The notes: generated by a model from the letters alone, not told the origin. A stretch of DNA of 64,000 nt from JAUZOB01 sp963692465 (GCA_963692465.1 OY829943.1:1426001-1490000); one strand, 5' to 3'; counted from the stretch's first letter, positions 51,881 to 59,350 are shown. Numbers and translations: made by a program.

Positions 51881-52327
51881 TCAATTACTGATATGCAGAG
51901 AACCCTGCGACACCAGAACACTATAGGCCTTAAGAGCATACGGAGAAGGTCCCTTCACCGGAGTCCCCGTTGTAAGTAAATACTGAGTTTTGCAGGAAGG
52001 ACAGGTCGCTGTCATTCCATTTAGTTTCAGAACCACAGAAGGATTCGCTTCATTCGGACAGGCCGCATCAAAAGCCACATATTCATTCAGTCCGATACAA
52101 CACACAATAATTCCACCATACCCGCAATAGGACGATCCCGTAAACAACATCGAATTTCCGGGAATAAGTAATTCATTATCAATAGTCAGATTAATATACT
52201 TATCGGTCACCACATAAGGAATGCGGGAAGAGGCAGTATCAACACACGAAATAAATAACAAAAGAAAGCAACAATTAATCCAGACAGCCTGTTTCAAACT
52301 CTTTTTTATTCCTTTTAAAAGTTCCAT
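51881..52327 (-). CDS. Rieske-like lipoprotein with altered cluster ligands
   Basis: A 148-residue lipoprotein (LLFISCVDT lipobox). From about residue 40 it has a Rieske-type beta fold: NSMLFTG, AFDAACPNEANPS and ATCPSCKTQYLLTTGTPVKGPSPYALKAYSV. In true Rieske proteins the ligands are CxH and CxxH; here they read C-P-N and C-P-S-C, so both histidines are gone and one is replaced by Cys. Other cysteines sit at SSYCGYGG and IVCCIG. A different metal centre or a structural disulfide is possible. Function unknown; it stands alone. Confidence 0.8.
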   Translation of the reverse strand: MELLKGIKKSLKQAVWINCCFLLLFISCVDTASSRIPYVVTDKYINLTIDNELLIPGNSMLFTGSSYCGYGGIIVCCIGLNEYVAFDAACPNEANPSVVLKLNGMTATCPSCKTQYLLTTGTPVKGPSPYALKAYSVLVSQGSLHISN

Positions 52328-52454
52328 AATAGAGCAAAATTGATTTTATCTCCATAACACAAAGCAGGTCTACAAATTGCACAAAAAAAAGTATTTCTGC
52401 AAAAACAAAAGTATGAGGAATCCGAATCCGATTTTTAATATCAAATAAATTACC

Positions 52455-52462
52455 TATTTTTG
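52455..52462 (+). promoter_or_regulatory. -7 promoter element of greA
   Basis: TATTTTTG; the transcript should start near 52469, only a few bases before a stable hairpin. Confidence 0.6.
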
Positions 52463-52472
52463 TGTAGAAGAG

Positions 52473-52500
52473 TTCCGGTTTCCCAACCGGAATTCTTTTT
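52473..52500 (+). terminator. terminator-like hairpin in greA leader
   Basis: TTCCGGTT/AACCGGAA, a perfect 8-bp stem with a TCCC loop, followed at once by TTCTTTTT. Placed between the greA promoter and its start codon, it would end most transcripts after about 30 bases unless read through. Confidence 0.6.
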
Positions 52501-52520
52501 ATTTTATATCACATTTAAAA

Positions 52521-52525
52521 GGAGG
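52521..52525 (+). promoter_or_regulatory. strong Shine-Dalgarno of greA
   Basis: GGAGG (in AAAGGAGGGA) nine bases before the greA ATG. Unusual here: other genes in the window lack such a site. Confidence 0.7.
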
Positions 52526-52534
52526 GAAAGTTAA

Positions 52535-53008
52535 ATGGCTAAAGTTTCTTACTTTACTGAAGAAGGGCTCAAAAAGCTCAAAGCCGAACTTGAGCGCTTA
52601 ATGACGATTGAACGGCCCGCTATTTCCAAACAGATCGGTGAGGCTATTGACAAGGGGGACATCTCCGAAAACGCAGAATATGATGCAGCAAAAGATGCTC
52701 AGGGTATGCTGGAGGCCAAAATTTCTACAATACAGGGGCAGATTGCTTCGGCCCGCATTATTGACAGCTCAAAAATAAACACCTTGATTATCCAGATGCT
52801 GAACAAAGTGACGATCAAAAACACAAAGAACAACGCCGTCATGCAATACATCATTGTTGGTGATCAGGAAGCAAACCTCAAAGAGGGTAAGATCTCTGTC
52901 AATACTCCAATTGCCCAAGGGCTTCTTGGGAAAAAAGTAGGTGATGTAGTAGAAATTAAAGTTCCATCAGGAATTCTTCATTTCGAAATCACCAAAATAG
53001 AAATCTGA
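52535..53008 (+). CDS. greA: transcription elongation factor GreA
   Basis: Enters the RNA polymerase secondary channel and stimulates cleavage of backtracked RNA. The 157 residues have the N-terminal coiled coil with the acidic tip DKGDISENAEYDAAKDAQG (D and E near 41-46) and the C-terminal FKBP-like domain (SVNTPIAQGLLGKKVGDVVEI). The leader carries a terminator-like hairpin and a strong Shine-Dalgarno, suggesting self-regulation. The HIT gene follows after 17 bases. Confidence 0.97.
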   Translation: MAKVSYFTEEGLKKLKAELERLMTIERPAISKQIGEAIDKGDISENAEYDAAKDAQGMLEAKISTIQGQIASARIIDSSKINTLIIQMLNKVTIKNTKNNAVMQYIIVGDQEANLKEGKISVNTPIAQGLLGKKVGDVVEIKVPSGILHFEITKIEI

Positions 53009-53025
53009 TTAACGCGAACAGCACC

Positions 53026-53424
53026 ATGGCAAGTATTTTTTCTAAAATTGTAAAAGGAGAAATTCCTTCTTATAAGATAGCTGAGGACGAAAATTTCTAT
53101 GCTTTCCTGGATATTGCTCCGGTTGCCCAAGGACACACACTGGTTATACCAAAAAAAGAAGTCGATTATCTTTTTGACCTTGACGATCAACTCTACATTG
53201 GACTACAACTTTTTGCCAAGAAAGTAGCCGTTGCGCTAAAGCAGGCTATTCCCTGCAAAAAGATAGCAGTTGTTGTTTTAGGGCTCGAAGTTCCACATGC
53301 TCACATTCACCTGATTCCGATGAACTCAGAACAGGACGTTAATTTCGCTAAAGAAAAGCTTCACCTCAATGAAGATGAATTTATCGAAATACAAAAAAAG
53401 ATTTCAAAAGCATTTCTCTCATAA
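53026..53424 (+). CDS. HIT family nucleotide-binding hydrolase
   Basis: A 132-residue Hint-type protein that hydrolyses nucleoside phosphoramidates or dinucleotides. The histidine triad is in VPHAHIHLIPM (HxHxH), and the N-terminal IFSKIVKGEIPSYKIAEDENFYAFLD is the family start. Co-transcribed with greA. The stop codon lies inside a 46-bp perfect palindrome. Confidence 0.95.
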   Translation: MASIFSKIVKGEIPSYKIAEDENFYAFLDIAPVAQGHTLVIPKKEVDYLFDLDDQLYIGLQLFAKKVAVALKQAIPCKKIAVVVLGLEVPHAHIHLIPMNSEQDVNFAKEKLHLNEDEFIEIQKKISKAFLS

Positions 53425-53466
53425 ATAAAAGGCTGTGTAGTTTAAACTACACAGCCTTTTATTTAT
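53421..53466. terminator. bidirectional terminator, HIT gene / ruvC
   Basis: A perfect 46-base palindrome with 23-base arms (core GGCTGTGTAGTTT and complement, AT-rich flanks) between convergent genes. Confidence 0.9.
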
Positions 53467-53531
53467 GAACTTTCCCTTCGTTACTTCCCCTCCCGATTTC
53501 CTTTTTTACTCATTTCAAACCGTCCGGCAGA

Positions 53532-54083
53532 TTACTTTATCCGATCGGGATTTTTCTTCACAAAATCGCTCCAGTTTTTAGAACCTTTTTGAGTCAAGGG
53601 CTTTTTCAGTTGCAGATAATGACAGACAGCCACGGCAAGTGCATCTGTTGCATCCAGCTCTTTAGGTAGATTTTCAAGCGTAAAAATACTTTTAAGAAAG
53701 AACGCCACCTGTTCTTTTGAGGCCCCGCCCATTCCCGTAATTGCCTGTTTTACAAACAACGGAGCATATTCAAAAATTGGACAGGAACGATACAGTGCCG
53801 CAGCCATCGCAACACCCTGTGCCCGTCCCAATTTCAACATCGACTGTACATTCTTCCCATAAAACGGAGCTTCAAGTGCCACCTCATCCGGTTTATACAC
53901 ATCAACCAGATACAGGGTCCGTTGAAATATATGTCCCAATTTTGCGTAATGATCTTTAAGACCGGCCATCTTAACAACACCCAGAGTTACAATCTGTGGC
54001 TTCCCCGACACCACTTTTATAACCCCATATCCCATCACATTAGAACCCGGGTCGATTCCTAATATTGTTTTGTCTTCTATCAA
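53532..54083 (-). CDS. ruvC: Holliday junction resolvase RuvC
   Basis: Cuts Holliday junctions with RuvAB. The 183 residues show the catalytic acids in LGIDPGS (Asp near 10), EAPFYGKNVQS and DATDALAVAVCH. The C-terminal 20 residues (GSKNWSDFVKKNPDRIK) are a lineage extension. Separated from serS by 309 bases with a terminator, so it has its own promoter, not clearly identified. Confidence 0.96.
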   Translation of the reverse strand: MIEDKTILGIDPGSNVMGYGVIKVVSGKPQIVTLGVVKMAGLKDHYAKLGHIFQRTLYLVDVYKPDEVALEAPFYGKNVQSMLKLGRAQGVAMAAALYRSCPIFEYAPLFVKQAITGMGGASKEQVAFFLKSIFTLENLPKELDATDALAVAVCHYLQLKKPLTQKGSKNWSDFVKKNPDRIK

Positions 54084-54392
54084 AATAATCTATTTTCAAT
54101 GATGCATTTCCGGCAAACAGAGCTCTCTTCCAACAAGCTCACTTACTCACCTACAAAATAAGGGATTATTTCGGACACCAATTCATCGATCTAAAAAAAT
54201 TCGATTTCAATGGGTAATTCGATTTATTCAATCTTCTCATTAACAAACGACTTCTGATTCACCCTTAACATTAAGGTGCCGAGATCTATCACAGGAGAGA
54301 CTGTTTGGGAAAGACTCGAATTAGCGAGCAATAAAAAAGGGAGCTACCTTTTACAGACTGCTCCCTTTGATTCTATAAGAAATATCCTTTTT
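54084..54392. other. intergenic region between serS and ruvC
   Basis: Holds the serS terminator (54333-54368) and a small hairpin (CACC.TTAA/TTAAGGTG near 54259-54277). No credible gene; the only short frames are under 30 codons. Confidence 0.5.
54333..54368 (-). terminator. terminator of serS
   Basis: Stem AAAGGGAGC/GCTCCCTTT with a 15-base loop and six T on the minus strand. Confidence 0.8.
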
Positions 54393-55667
54393 CTAATCAA
54401 TCAGATCAAAGCCGCAATATGGAACCAGAACTTTAGGAATCCTGATCCCTTCAGGCGTTTGATTATCTTCAAGCAAAGAAGCGACAATACGGGGAAGAGC
54501 AAGAGCTGATCCGTTCAATGTATGTGCTAGTTGCAGATTTTTACCACTTTCATCACGAAATTTCAATTTCAAGCGATTTGACTGAAAAGTCTCAAAGTTA
54601 GACACCGAACTTACCTCTAGCCATTTCTTCTGAGCCGCAGAGAACACTTCAAAATCGTAAGTAATTGCCGAAGTGAAACTCAAATCACCACCACATAACC
54701 GTACAATCCGATAAGGCAATTCTAGTTTTTCAACCAAAGAGGCCACATGAGCAACCATCTGGTCAAGAACCTGATACGAAACCGAAGGATGAGCAATCTG
54801 AACAATTTCCACTTTATCGAACTGATGCAACCGATTAAGACCTCTCACGTCTTTACCGTACGATCCGGCTTCTCTTCGGAAGCAAGCGCTATAAGCCGCA
54901 TTTTTAATTGGAAGGTCCTTATAATCCAGAATGACATCCCGATAAAGATTTGTAACCGGAACTTCAGCCGTTGGAATCAGGTATAAATCATCAACCTCAG
55001 CGTGATACATCTGACCTTCTTTATCAGGCAACTGACCCGTTCCGAATCCGGAATCAGCATTGACCATATAAGGAGGTTGAATTTCAAGATAACCTGCATT
55101 CCTGGCTTCGTCAAGAAAGAAACTAACCAAAGCTCTTTGCAGACGGGCACCTTTCCCTTTATAGACAGGAAACCCGGCTCCGGTAATTTTATTTCCAAGT
55201 TCAAAGTCGATAATATCATATTTCCGGGCAATATCCCAGTGGCACAAAGCATCCTCTCCCAATTCAGGGATTTTCCCTTTCATGGTAACAATCACATTGT
55301 CATCGGAACTTTTACCTTTAGGGACTAATTTGCAAGGGATATTGGGCATCAGAACAATTAACTGAGTCAATTCTGAATCTTTGGCATCAAATTCCTGTTC
55401 TAAAGACTTAACATTATTTTTCAGTTCTGCTGTTCTTGCCTTAGCAGTATCTGCCTCACTGGTTTTCCCCTCTTTATACAGATTACCGATCTGACGGGAA
55501 AGGGAATTCATTTCAGCTTTGCTTTCGTCCAGCTCTTTCTGAATTTCATTTTTACGATTAGAAACAGCAATAACCTTGGCAACAATTTCTCTTGCATCGA
55601 AATTCTTTACAGCAAGTCTCTCGATTACCAAGTCAGGATTCTCCTTAATAAACTTAAGAGTTAACAT
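54393..55667 (-). CDS. serS: seryl-tRNA synthetase
   Basis: Charges tRNA-Ser (and tRNA-Sec where present). The 424 residues have the N-terminal coiled-coil arm (about 28-105) and class II motifs: motif 2 YSACFRREAGSYGKDVRGLNRLHQFDKVEI and motif 3 NGSALALPRIVASLLEDNQTPEGI. Promoter TAATTTTG at 55699-55706; terminator at 54333-54368. Confidence 0.98.
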   Translation of the reverse strand: MLTLKFIKENPDLVIERLAVKNFDAREIVAKVIAVSNRKNEIQKELDESKAEMNSLSRQIGNLYKEGKTSEADTAKARTAELKNNVKSLEQEFDAKDSELTQLIVLMPNIPCKLVPKGKSSDDNVIVTMKGKIPELGEDALCHWDIARKYDIIDFELGNKITGAGFPVYKGKGARLQRALVSFFLDEARNAGYLEIQPPYMVNADSGFGTGQLPDKEGQMYHAEVDDLYLIPTAEVPVTNLYRDVILDYKDLPIKNAAYSACFRREAGSYGKDVRGLNRLHQFDKVEIVQIAHPSVSYQVLDQMVAHVASLVEKLELPYRIVRLCGGDLSFTSAITYDFEVFSAAQKKWLEVSSVSNFETFQSNRLKLKFRDESGKNLQLAHTLNGSALALPRIVASLLEDNQTPEGIRIPKVLVPYCGFDLID

Positions 55668-55698
55668 ATCTGATAGAATTATTACGTTGAATGAGTTG

Positions 55699-55706
55699 CA
55701 AAATTA
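55699..55706 (-). promoter_or_regulatory. -7 promoter element of serS
   Basis: TAATTTTG, 31 bases before the ATG. Confidence 0.6.
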
Positions 55707-55715
55707 AGAAAATAA

Positions 55716-55757
55716 AAATCTCCTGCCTTATTACCAGGTAATATAAGCAGGAGATTT
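55716..55757 (-). terminator. terminator of rplU-rpmA
   Basis: Stem AAATCTCCTGC/GCAGGAGATTT with a 20-base loop, T-rich on the minus strand. Confidence 0.85.
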
Positions 55758-55781
55758 ATAAGAATTAAAATAAAGAAATTG

Positions 55782-56045
55782 TTATTGAATATTTAAGGGA
55801 TCAACCGAGACAAAAGATCTGCCTCTTGTTGTTTTCTTAAATTTAACAACTCCATTAATTAATGAGAATAAGGTATGATCTTTTCCCATCCCGACATTAT
55901 CACCAGGATGATGGACAGTGCCACGTTGACGAACAAGAATATTTCCTGCTTTTGCTGCCTGCCCTCCGAATATCTTTACTCCAAGTCGTTTACTTTCTGA
56001 TTCACGGCCGTTCTTAGAACTACCTACACCTTTCTTATGTGCCAT
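55782..56045 (-). CDS. rpmA: 50S ribosomal protein L27 (bL27)
   Basis: An 87-residue ribosomal protein whose N-terminal tail reaches the peptidyl transferase centre. It starts MAHKKGVGSSKNGRES without the cleavable Firmicutes extension and has the conserved GNILVRQRGTVHHPGDNVGMGKDHTLF. It follows rplU by 17 bases. Confidence 0.98.
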   Translation of the reverse strand: MAHKKGVGSSKNGRESESKRLGVKIFGGQAAKAGNILVRQRGTVHHPGDNVGMGKDHTLFSLINGVVKFKKTTRGRSFVSVDPLNIQ

Positions 56046-56062
56046 GGTTCAATACTTTTTAA

Positions 56063-56374
56063 TTATCCGACAATTTCTTCTATTTGAATTTGGGAAAAAT
56101 CCTGACGATGACCCGTACATTTCTGATAGGTCTTCTTTTTCTTTTTCTTGAATACCAGGACTTTATCGCCACGAGGGTGAGCCAATACTTTAGCAGTCAC
56201 TTTTGCTCCTTCAACAACAGGAGTTCCAATTTTAACGTCCCCATCATTATCAATCAGCAATACCTTCTCGAATTCGAGACTATCACCAATTTCTTTTGCC
56301 AAACGATGGACGAAGATCTTTTTGTCTTTCTCAACCTTAAATTGTTGTCCGGCAATTTCTACAATAGCGTACAT
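56063..56374 (-). CDS. rplU: 50S ribosomal protein L21 (bL21)
   Basis: A 103-residue ribosomal protein, start MYAIVEIAGQQFKVEKD, with the typical FKKKKKKTYQKCTGHRQDFSQIQIEEI C-terminus. First gene of rplU-rpmA. It has the best promoter of the window (56461-56491) and an 80-base leader with a small GC-rich stem (56397-56407), which may allow autogenous control; that is inference. Confidence 0.98.
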   Translation of the reverse strand: MYAIVEIAGQQFKVEKDKKIFVHRLAKEIGDSLEFEKVLLIDNDGDVKIGTPVVEGAKVTAKVLAHPRGDKVLVFKKKKKKTYQKCTGHRQDFSQIQIEEIVG

Positions 56375-56460
56375 AATTACGTCTTTTCAGTTTACTCCGC
56401 AAGGCGGGACGACATTCCTATTATCCTCTTTACAAGCCTATACGAATACATTTTGGAATG

Positions 56461-56491
56461 CAAAAGTAGTTATTTTTCAATGAGTCGCAAA
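56461..56491 (-). promoter_or_regulatory. promoter of rplU-rpmA
   Basis: TTTG at 56488-56491, exactly 19 bases, then TACTTTTG at 56461-56468: both consensus elements at the ideal distance. Confidence 0.78.
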
Positions 56492-56579
56492 CAATTTCAA
56501 AAAATATTTCCGATATAAATTCTCTTCTTTCAAGTTTTTACATTCAATTTTCTTATCTCTTGGACTACACTTTCAACTG

Positions 56580-56658
56580 AAAAAAAAAAGGGTTCAAAGG
56601 TGGTCTATAGGTGCTGAGCACCTATAGACCACCTTTGAACCACCTATAAACCACCTAT
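56580..56658 (-). repeat. GGTGGT repeat, copy 2, forming a perfect 25-bp hairpin
   Basis: Arms at 56591-56615 and 56617-56641 are exact complements around one central base. On the minus strand the units read AGGTGGTTTAT, AGGTGGTTCAA, AGGTGGTCTAT, AGGTGCTCAGCACC, the same 11-base family as at 14783-14842, and the hairpin is followed by ten T, so it could also terminate minus-strand transcription. Confidence 0.8.
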
Positions 56659-56680
56659 GAAGTGTTGCTTATGACCTTTC

Positions 56681-56760
56681 CTAAAATAAGTATACACTTT
56701 TGGATGTCTTAACTGGAATAAGTATACAGTAGAATATTTGTTCACTAAAATAGTTATACA
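56681..56760 (+). repeat. 16-bp repeat array A (three units, 32-base period)
   Basis: CTAAAATAAGTATACA at 56681, CTGGAATAAGTATACA at 56713 and CTAAAATAGTTATACA at 56745: unit starts exactly 32 bases apart, same orientation. The complement begins TGTATAC, like the termini of IS21-type elements, which carry several end repeats. Confidence 0.7.
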
Positions 56761-56980
56761 ATTTCAATTTTCTAATAACAGTTTCCCTTTTTTCATGATA
56801 AAGTAGACTTATATTATTAACTAATTATCAGTACATTTCTGTTGCTGATGATGAGCTGTTAAAATGGGAAATAACTTTTAGCGAAGCGTCAATAAAGCTA
56901 TTCTAATTTTGATAGTCTTGATTTAGTGTGCGTTCCTTTCTGTTTCTGTTTTTTGTTGTTGCTTTTTTGATTTCCATTTT

Positions 56981-57069
56981 CTAAAATAAGTATACACTGA
57001 CCTTGCCTAATATGTGCTTTACTAAAAAGAATATACAATTTCAATTTTTGCTACTGGAATCAGTCTACA
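56981..57069 (+). repeat. 16-bp repeat array B (three units)
   Basis: CTAAAATAAGTATACA at 56981, CTAAAAAGAATATACA at 57022 and CTGGAATCAGTCTACA at 57054, same orientation as array A; the last two are again 32 bases apart. Units at 56745 and 57022 share a further TTTCAATTTT downstream. Confidence 0.65.
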
Positions 57070-57195
57070 AATAGTGGAACATTCTACAGGAGCTTATTGT
57101 CCTTAAACAGTCCGTTTTCTCTCAAAACATTTCGAATCATTCAAAAAGAGACTGTTCGGTCATAACTTTTATGAAATGATTTAAAAAAGTATTAG

Positions 57196-57217
57196 TATTT
57201 TTGTTCTCAATGAGAAC
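57196..57217 (+). promoter_or_regulatory. promoter and palindromic operator candidate of DUF151 gene
   Basis: The -7 element TATTTTTG (57196-57203) runs into the perfect palindrome GTTCTCA-A-TGAGAAC (57203-57217), which covers the expected transcription start. Confidence 0.5.
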
Positions 57218-57261
57218 TAAAGAGAAAAAGAAAGTCTAGGCTTTTGTAAAAAATAAGTATT

Positions 57262-57858
57262 GTGAAAAAAATCCCGATCAATGTTTTGGGCCTGTCTGTC
57301 AGTCAGACCCAATCCGGAGCTTACGCATTGGTATTAGCCGAAGAGAATGGTGATCGCCGTATTCCGATTATAATTGGCCCCGTCGAGGCTCAATCGATTG
57401 CCATTCAACTTGAAGGATTAACACCTCCACGGCCACTCACCCATGATCTTTTCTTTAATGTTGCCCGGTCTTTTGACATCTCCGTTACAGAAGTCCTCAT
57501 ATACAAACTCGAAGAGGGTATTTTCTTTGCAAAAATAATATGTAGCAAGAAAGGGAAAGAAATCAGCATTGACTCCCGCACATCCGACGCTGTTGCATTA
57601 GCTCTTCGGTTTGACTGTCCGATATACACCACAGAGGAGATCATGGACAAAGCGGGAATTGTTATCGAGAACAGCTCTTCACAAGATCTTCTTTCCGATC
57701 CATTGGACTTTGACGAAGATAGTGATCTCCCGGAAGATCTGGATGACTTGTCCATTGAAGAACTCAACGAGGATCTTAATGAAGCTATTGAGAACGAAGA
57801 TTACGAGCGAGCCTCGCAGATTCGCGATGAGATTAAGCGTCGCAAAAAAGGGCTATAA
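57262..57858 (+). CDS. bifunctional nuclease (DUF151) with UvrB/UvrC motif
   Basis: A 198-residue protein. Residues 1-130 are the DUF151 domain (VLGLSVSQTQSGAYALVL, RIPIIIGPVEAQSIA, SRTSDAVALALRF), described in plants as a nuclease active on DNA and RNA. The C-terminal IEELNEDLNEAIENEDYERASQIRDEIKRR (about 165-194) is a UVR motif as in UvrB. The link is very acidic. The start is GTG at 57262. thyA follows after 117 bases. Confidence 0.9.
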   Translation: MKKIPINVLGLSVSQTQSGAYALVLAEENGDRRIPIIIGPVEAQSIAIQLEGLTPPRPLTHDLFFNVARSFDISVTEVLIYKLEEGIFFAKIICSKKGKEISIDSRTSDAVALALRFDCPIYTTEEIMDKAGIVIENSSSQDLLSDPLDFDEDSDLPEDLDDLSIEELNEDLNEAIENEDYERASQIRDEIKRRKKGL

Positions 57859-57975
57859 AAAATCGTCGGTCTTTTCATTTCAGAAAGAATTTTATCTTCC
57901 TCTTAACAAAAATGAGGCGTATTCCTTATTTTATATCCATCAAAAACCTTCATCTTTGTACGAAAACAATTCAGC

Positions 57976-58770
57976 ATGAAGCAATATCTCGACTTATTAT
58001 CTCACATACTCGAAACAGGAGCAACGAAAGGCGACCGGACAGGAACTGGGACAATCAGTACTTTTGGCTATCAGATGCGCTTCAATCTTGAAGAAGGATT
58101 TCCATTGGTCACAACAAAAAAGGTCCACCTCAAATCAATTATTTACGAACTCCTCTGGTTTCTTCAAGGAAACACAAATACCAAATACCTGAAAGATCAT
58201 GGAGTTTCTATTTGGGATGAATGGGCTGACAAGGAAGGAAATCTTGGCCATATTTACGGTTATCAATGGAGAAGTTGGCCAACGACAGACGGTCGGCATA
58301 TTGATCAGATTAGTCAGGTTATTCAAGACATAAAAAACAATCCCAATTCCAGAAGACTTATTGTCAGTGCATGGAATGTCGGCGAAATTGACCAGATGAA
58401 TCTTCCTCCCTGCCACCTTCTGTTTCAGTTTTATGTTTGCGATGGGAGACTGTCCTGTCAGCTTTATCAGCGAAGTGCCGATTCTTTTCTGGGGGTTCCT
58501 TTTAATATTGCTTCCTACGCACTTCTCACGATGATGGTTGCTCAGGCAACCGGACTAAAACCGGGTGAATTTGTTCACACACTGGGAGATGCACATATTT
58601 ATCTCAATCACTTGGATCAAGTTCGGCTTCAGTTAACCAGAAAGCCCTATCCTCTGCCCAAGATGATTCTGAACCCGGACATTACAAATATCTTTGATTT
58701 CAAGTATGAAGATTTTACGCTTGAAGACTATCAATGTCATCCTGCAATCAAAGGGATCGTGTCTGTATAG
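57976..58770 (+). CDS. thyA: thymidylate synthase
   Basis: Methylates dUMP to dTMP with methylenetetrahydrofolate. The 264 residues match the E. coli length. Active-site Cys is in LPPCHLLFQFYV; QRSADSFLGVPFNIASYALL and HIYLNHLDQVRLQL are the substrate- and folate-binding stretches. It is followed after 27 bases by folA, which regenerates the folate it oxidises. Confidence 0.98.
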   Translation: MKQYLDLLSHILETGATKGDRTGTGTISTFGYQMRFNLEEGFPLVTTKKVHLKSIIYELLWFLQGNTNTKYLKDHGVSIWDEWADKEGNLGHIYGYQWRSWPTTDGRHIDQISQVIQDIKNNPNSRRLIVSAWNVGEIDQMNLPPCHLLFQFYVCDGRLSCQLYQRSADSFLGVPFNIASYALLTMMVAQATGLKPGEFVHTLGDAHIYLNHLDQVRLQLTRKPYPLPKMILNPDITNIFDFKYEDFTLEDYQCHPAIKGIVSV

Positions 58771-58797
58771 TATTTTCTCCGTTTATTTTCAACTTCT

Positions 58798-59292
58798 ATG
58801 ATCCATAAAAATATATCCATCATCGTGGCGATTGCCGAAGATTTTGCAATTGGAAAAAACAATCAGCTCCTTTTTCATCTTTCATCCGATTTGAAAAGGT
58901 TCAAACAAATCACAACCGGACATCCGATCATTATGGGGAAGAATACATTTCTGTCGCTTCCCCGCCGGCCATTGCCGAACCGGACCAATATCATCATCAG
59001 CAGAAGCATGAAAGGACCTTTGGAAGGGTGCGTTTTCGTTCCCTCCATTAATCAAGCACTCGAGTTGATTGATTCCGGACAAGAAGCTTTCGTCATTGGA
59101 GGAGAAGCCATCTACCGGCAATTTTATCCGCTGGCAGGTCGTCTTTATCTCACCGTAGTTGATAAACATTTCGAGGCAGATACTTTTTTCCCGAAGATCG
59201 ATTTTAATGAATGGATTGAGGAATCAAGAGAAGATCTTTTCGATGAAACAAACAATTTTAAATATAGTTACCGCACGCTGGTGAGGAAATAG
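58798..59292 (+). CDS. folA: dihydrofolate reductase
   Basis: NADPH-dependent reduction of dihydrofolate, completing the thymidylate cycle with ThyA. The 164 residues show SIIVAIAEDFAIGKNNQLLFHLSSDLKRFK (catalytic acid in HLSSD), HPIIMGKNTFLSLP, and FVIGGEAIYRQFYPLA. Probably co-transcribed with thyA. Confidence 0.97.
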   Translation: MIHKNISIIVAIAEDFAIGKNNQLLFHLSSDLKRFKQITTGHPIIMGKNTFLSLPRRPLPNRTNIIISRSMKGPLEGCVFVPSINQALELIDSGQEAFVIGGEAIYRQFYPLAGRLYLTVVDKHFEADTFFPKIDFNEWIEESREDLFDETNNFKYSYRTLVRK

Positions 59293-59350
59293 AAAAAAAC
59301 AGACACAGCCCCTATTTTTCAAAAAACATAAAAGAACAAAGGGATGAAAA

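Larger units (their letters stand above)
56492..57195. other. gene-free block with two repeat structures
   Basis: Between the divergent rplU and DUF151 promoters. It holds the 51-base hairpin (56591-56641) and six 16-base repeats (56681-57069). Translating all frames gives only short fragments with no recognisable product. Likely remains of a mobile element plus a dispersed repeat; inference. Confidence 0.6.

Noticed and set aside
56761..56980. Transposase fragment between the two repeat arrays
   Set aside because: All frames give short peptides without DDE or helix-turn-helix features that I can recognise.
56681..57069. CRISPR array
   Set aside because: Units are only 16 bases, imperfect, with 16-base gaps of low diversity and no cas genes; a repeat or IS-end remnant fits better.
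57405..57767. Minus-strand frame inside the DUF151 gene
   Set aside because: Shadow frame, rich in Ser and Arg, opposite a conserved gene.
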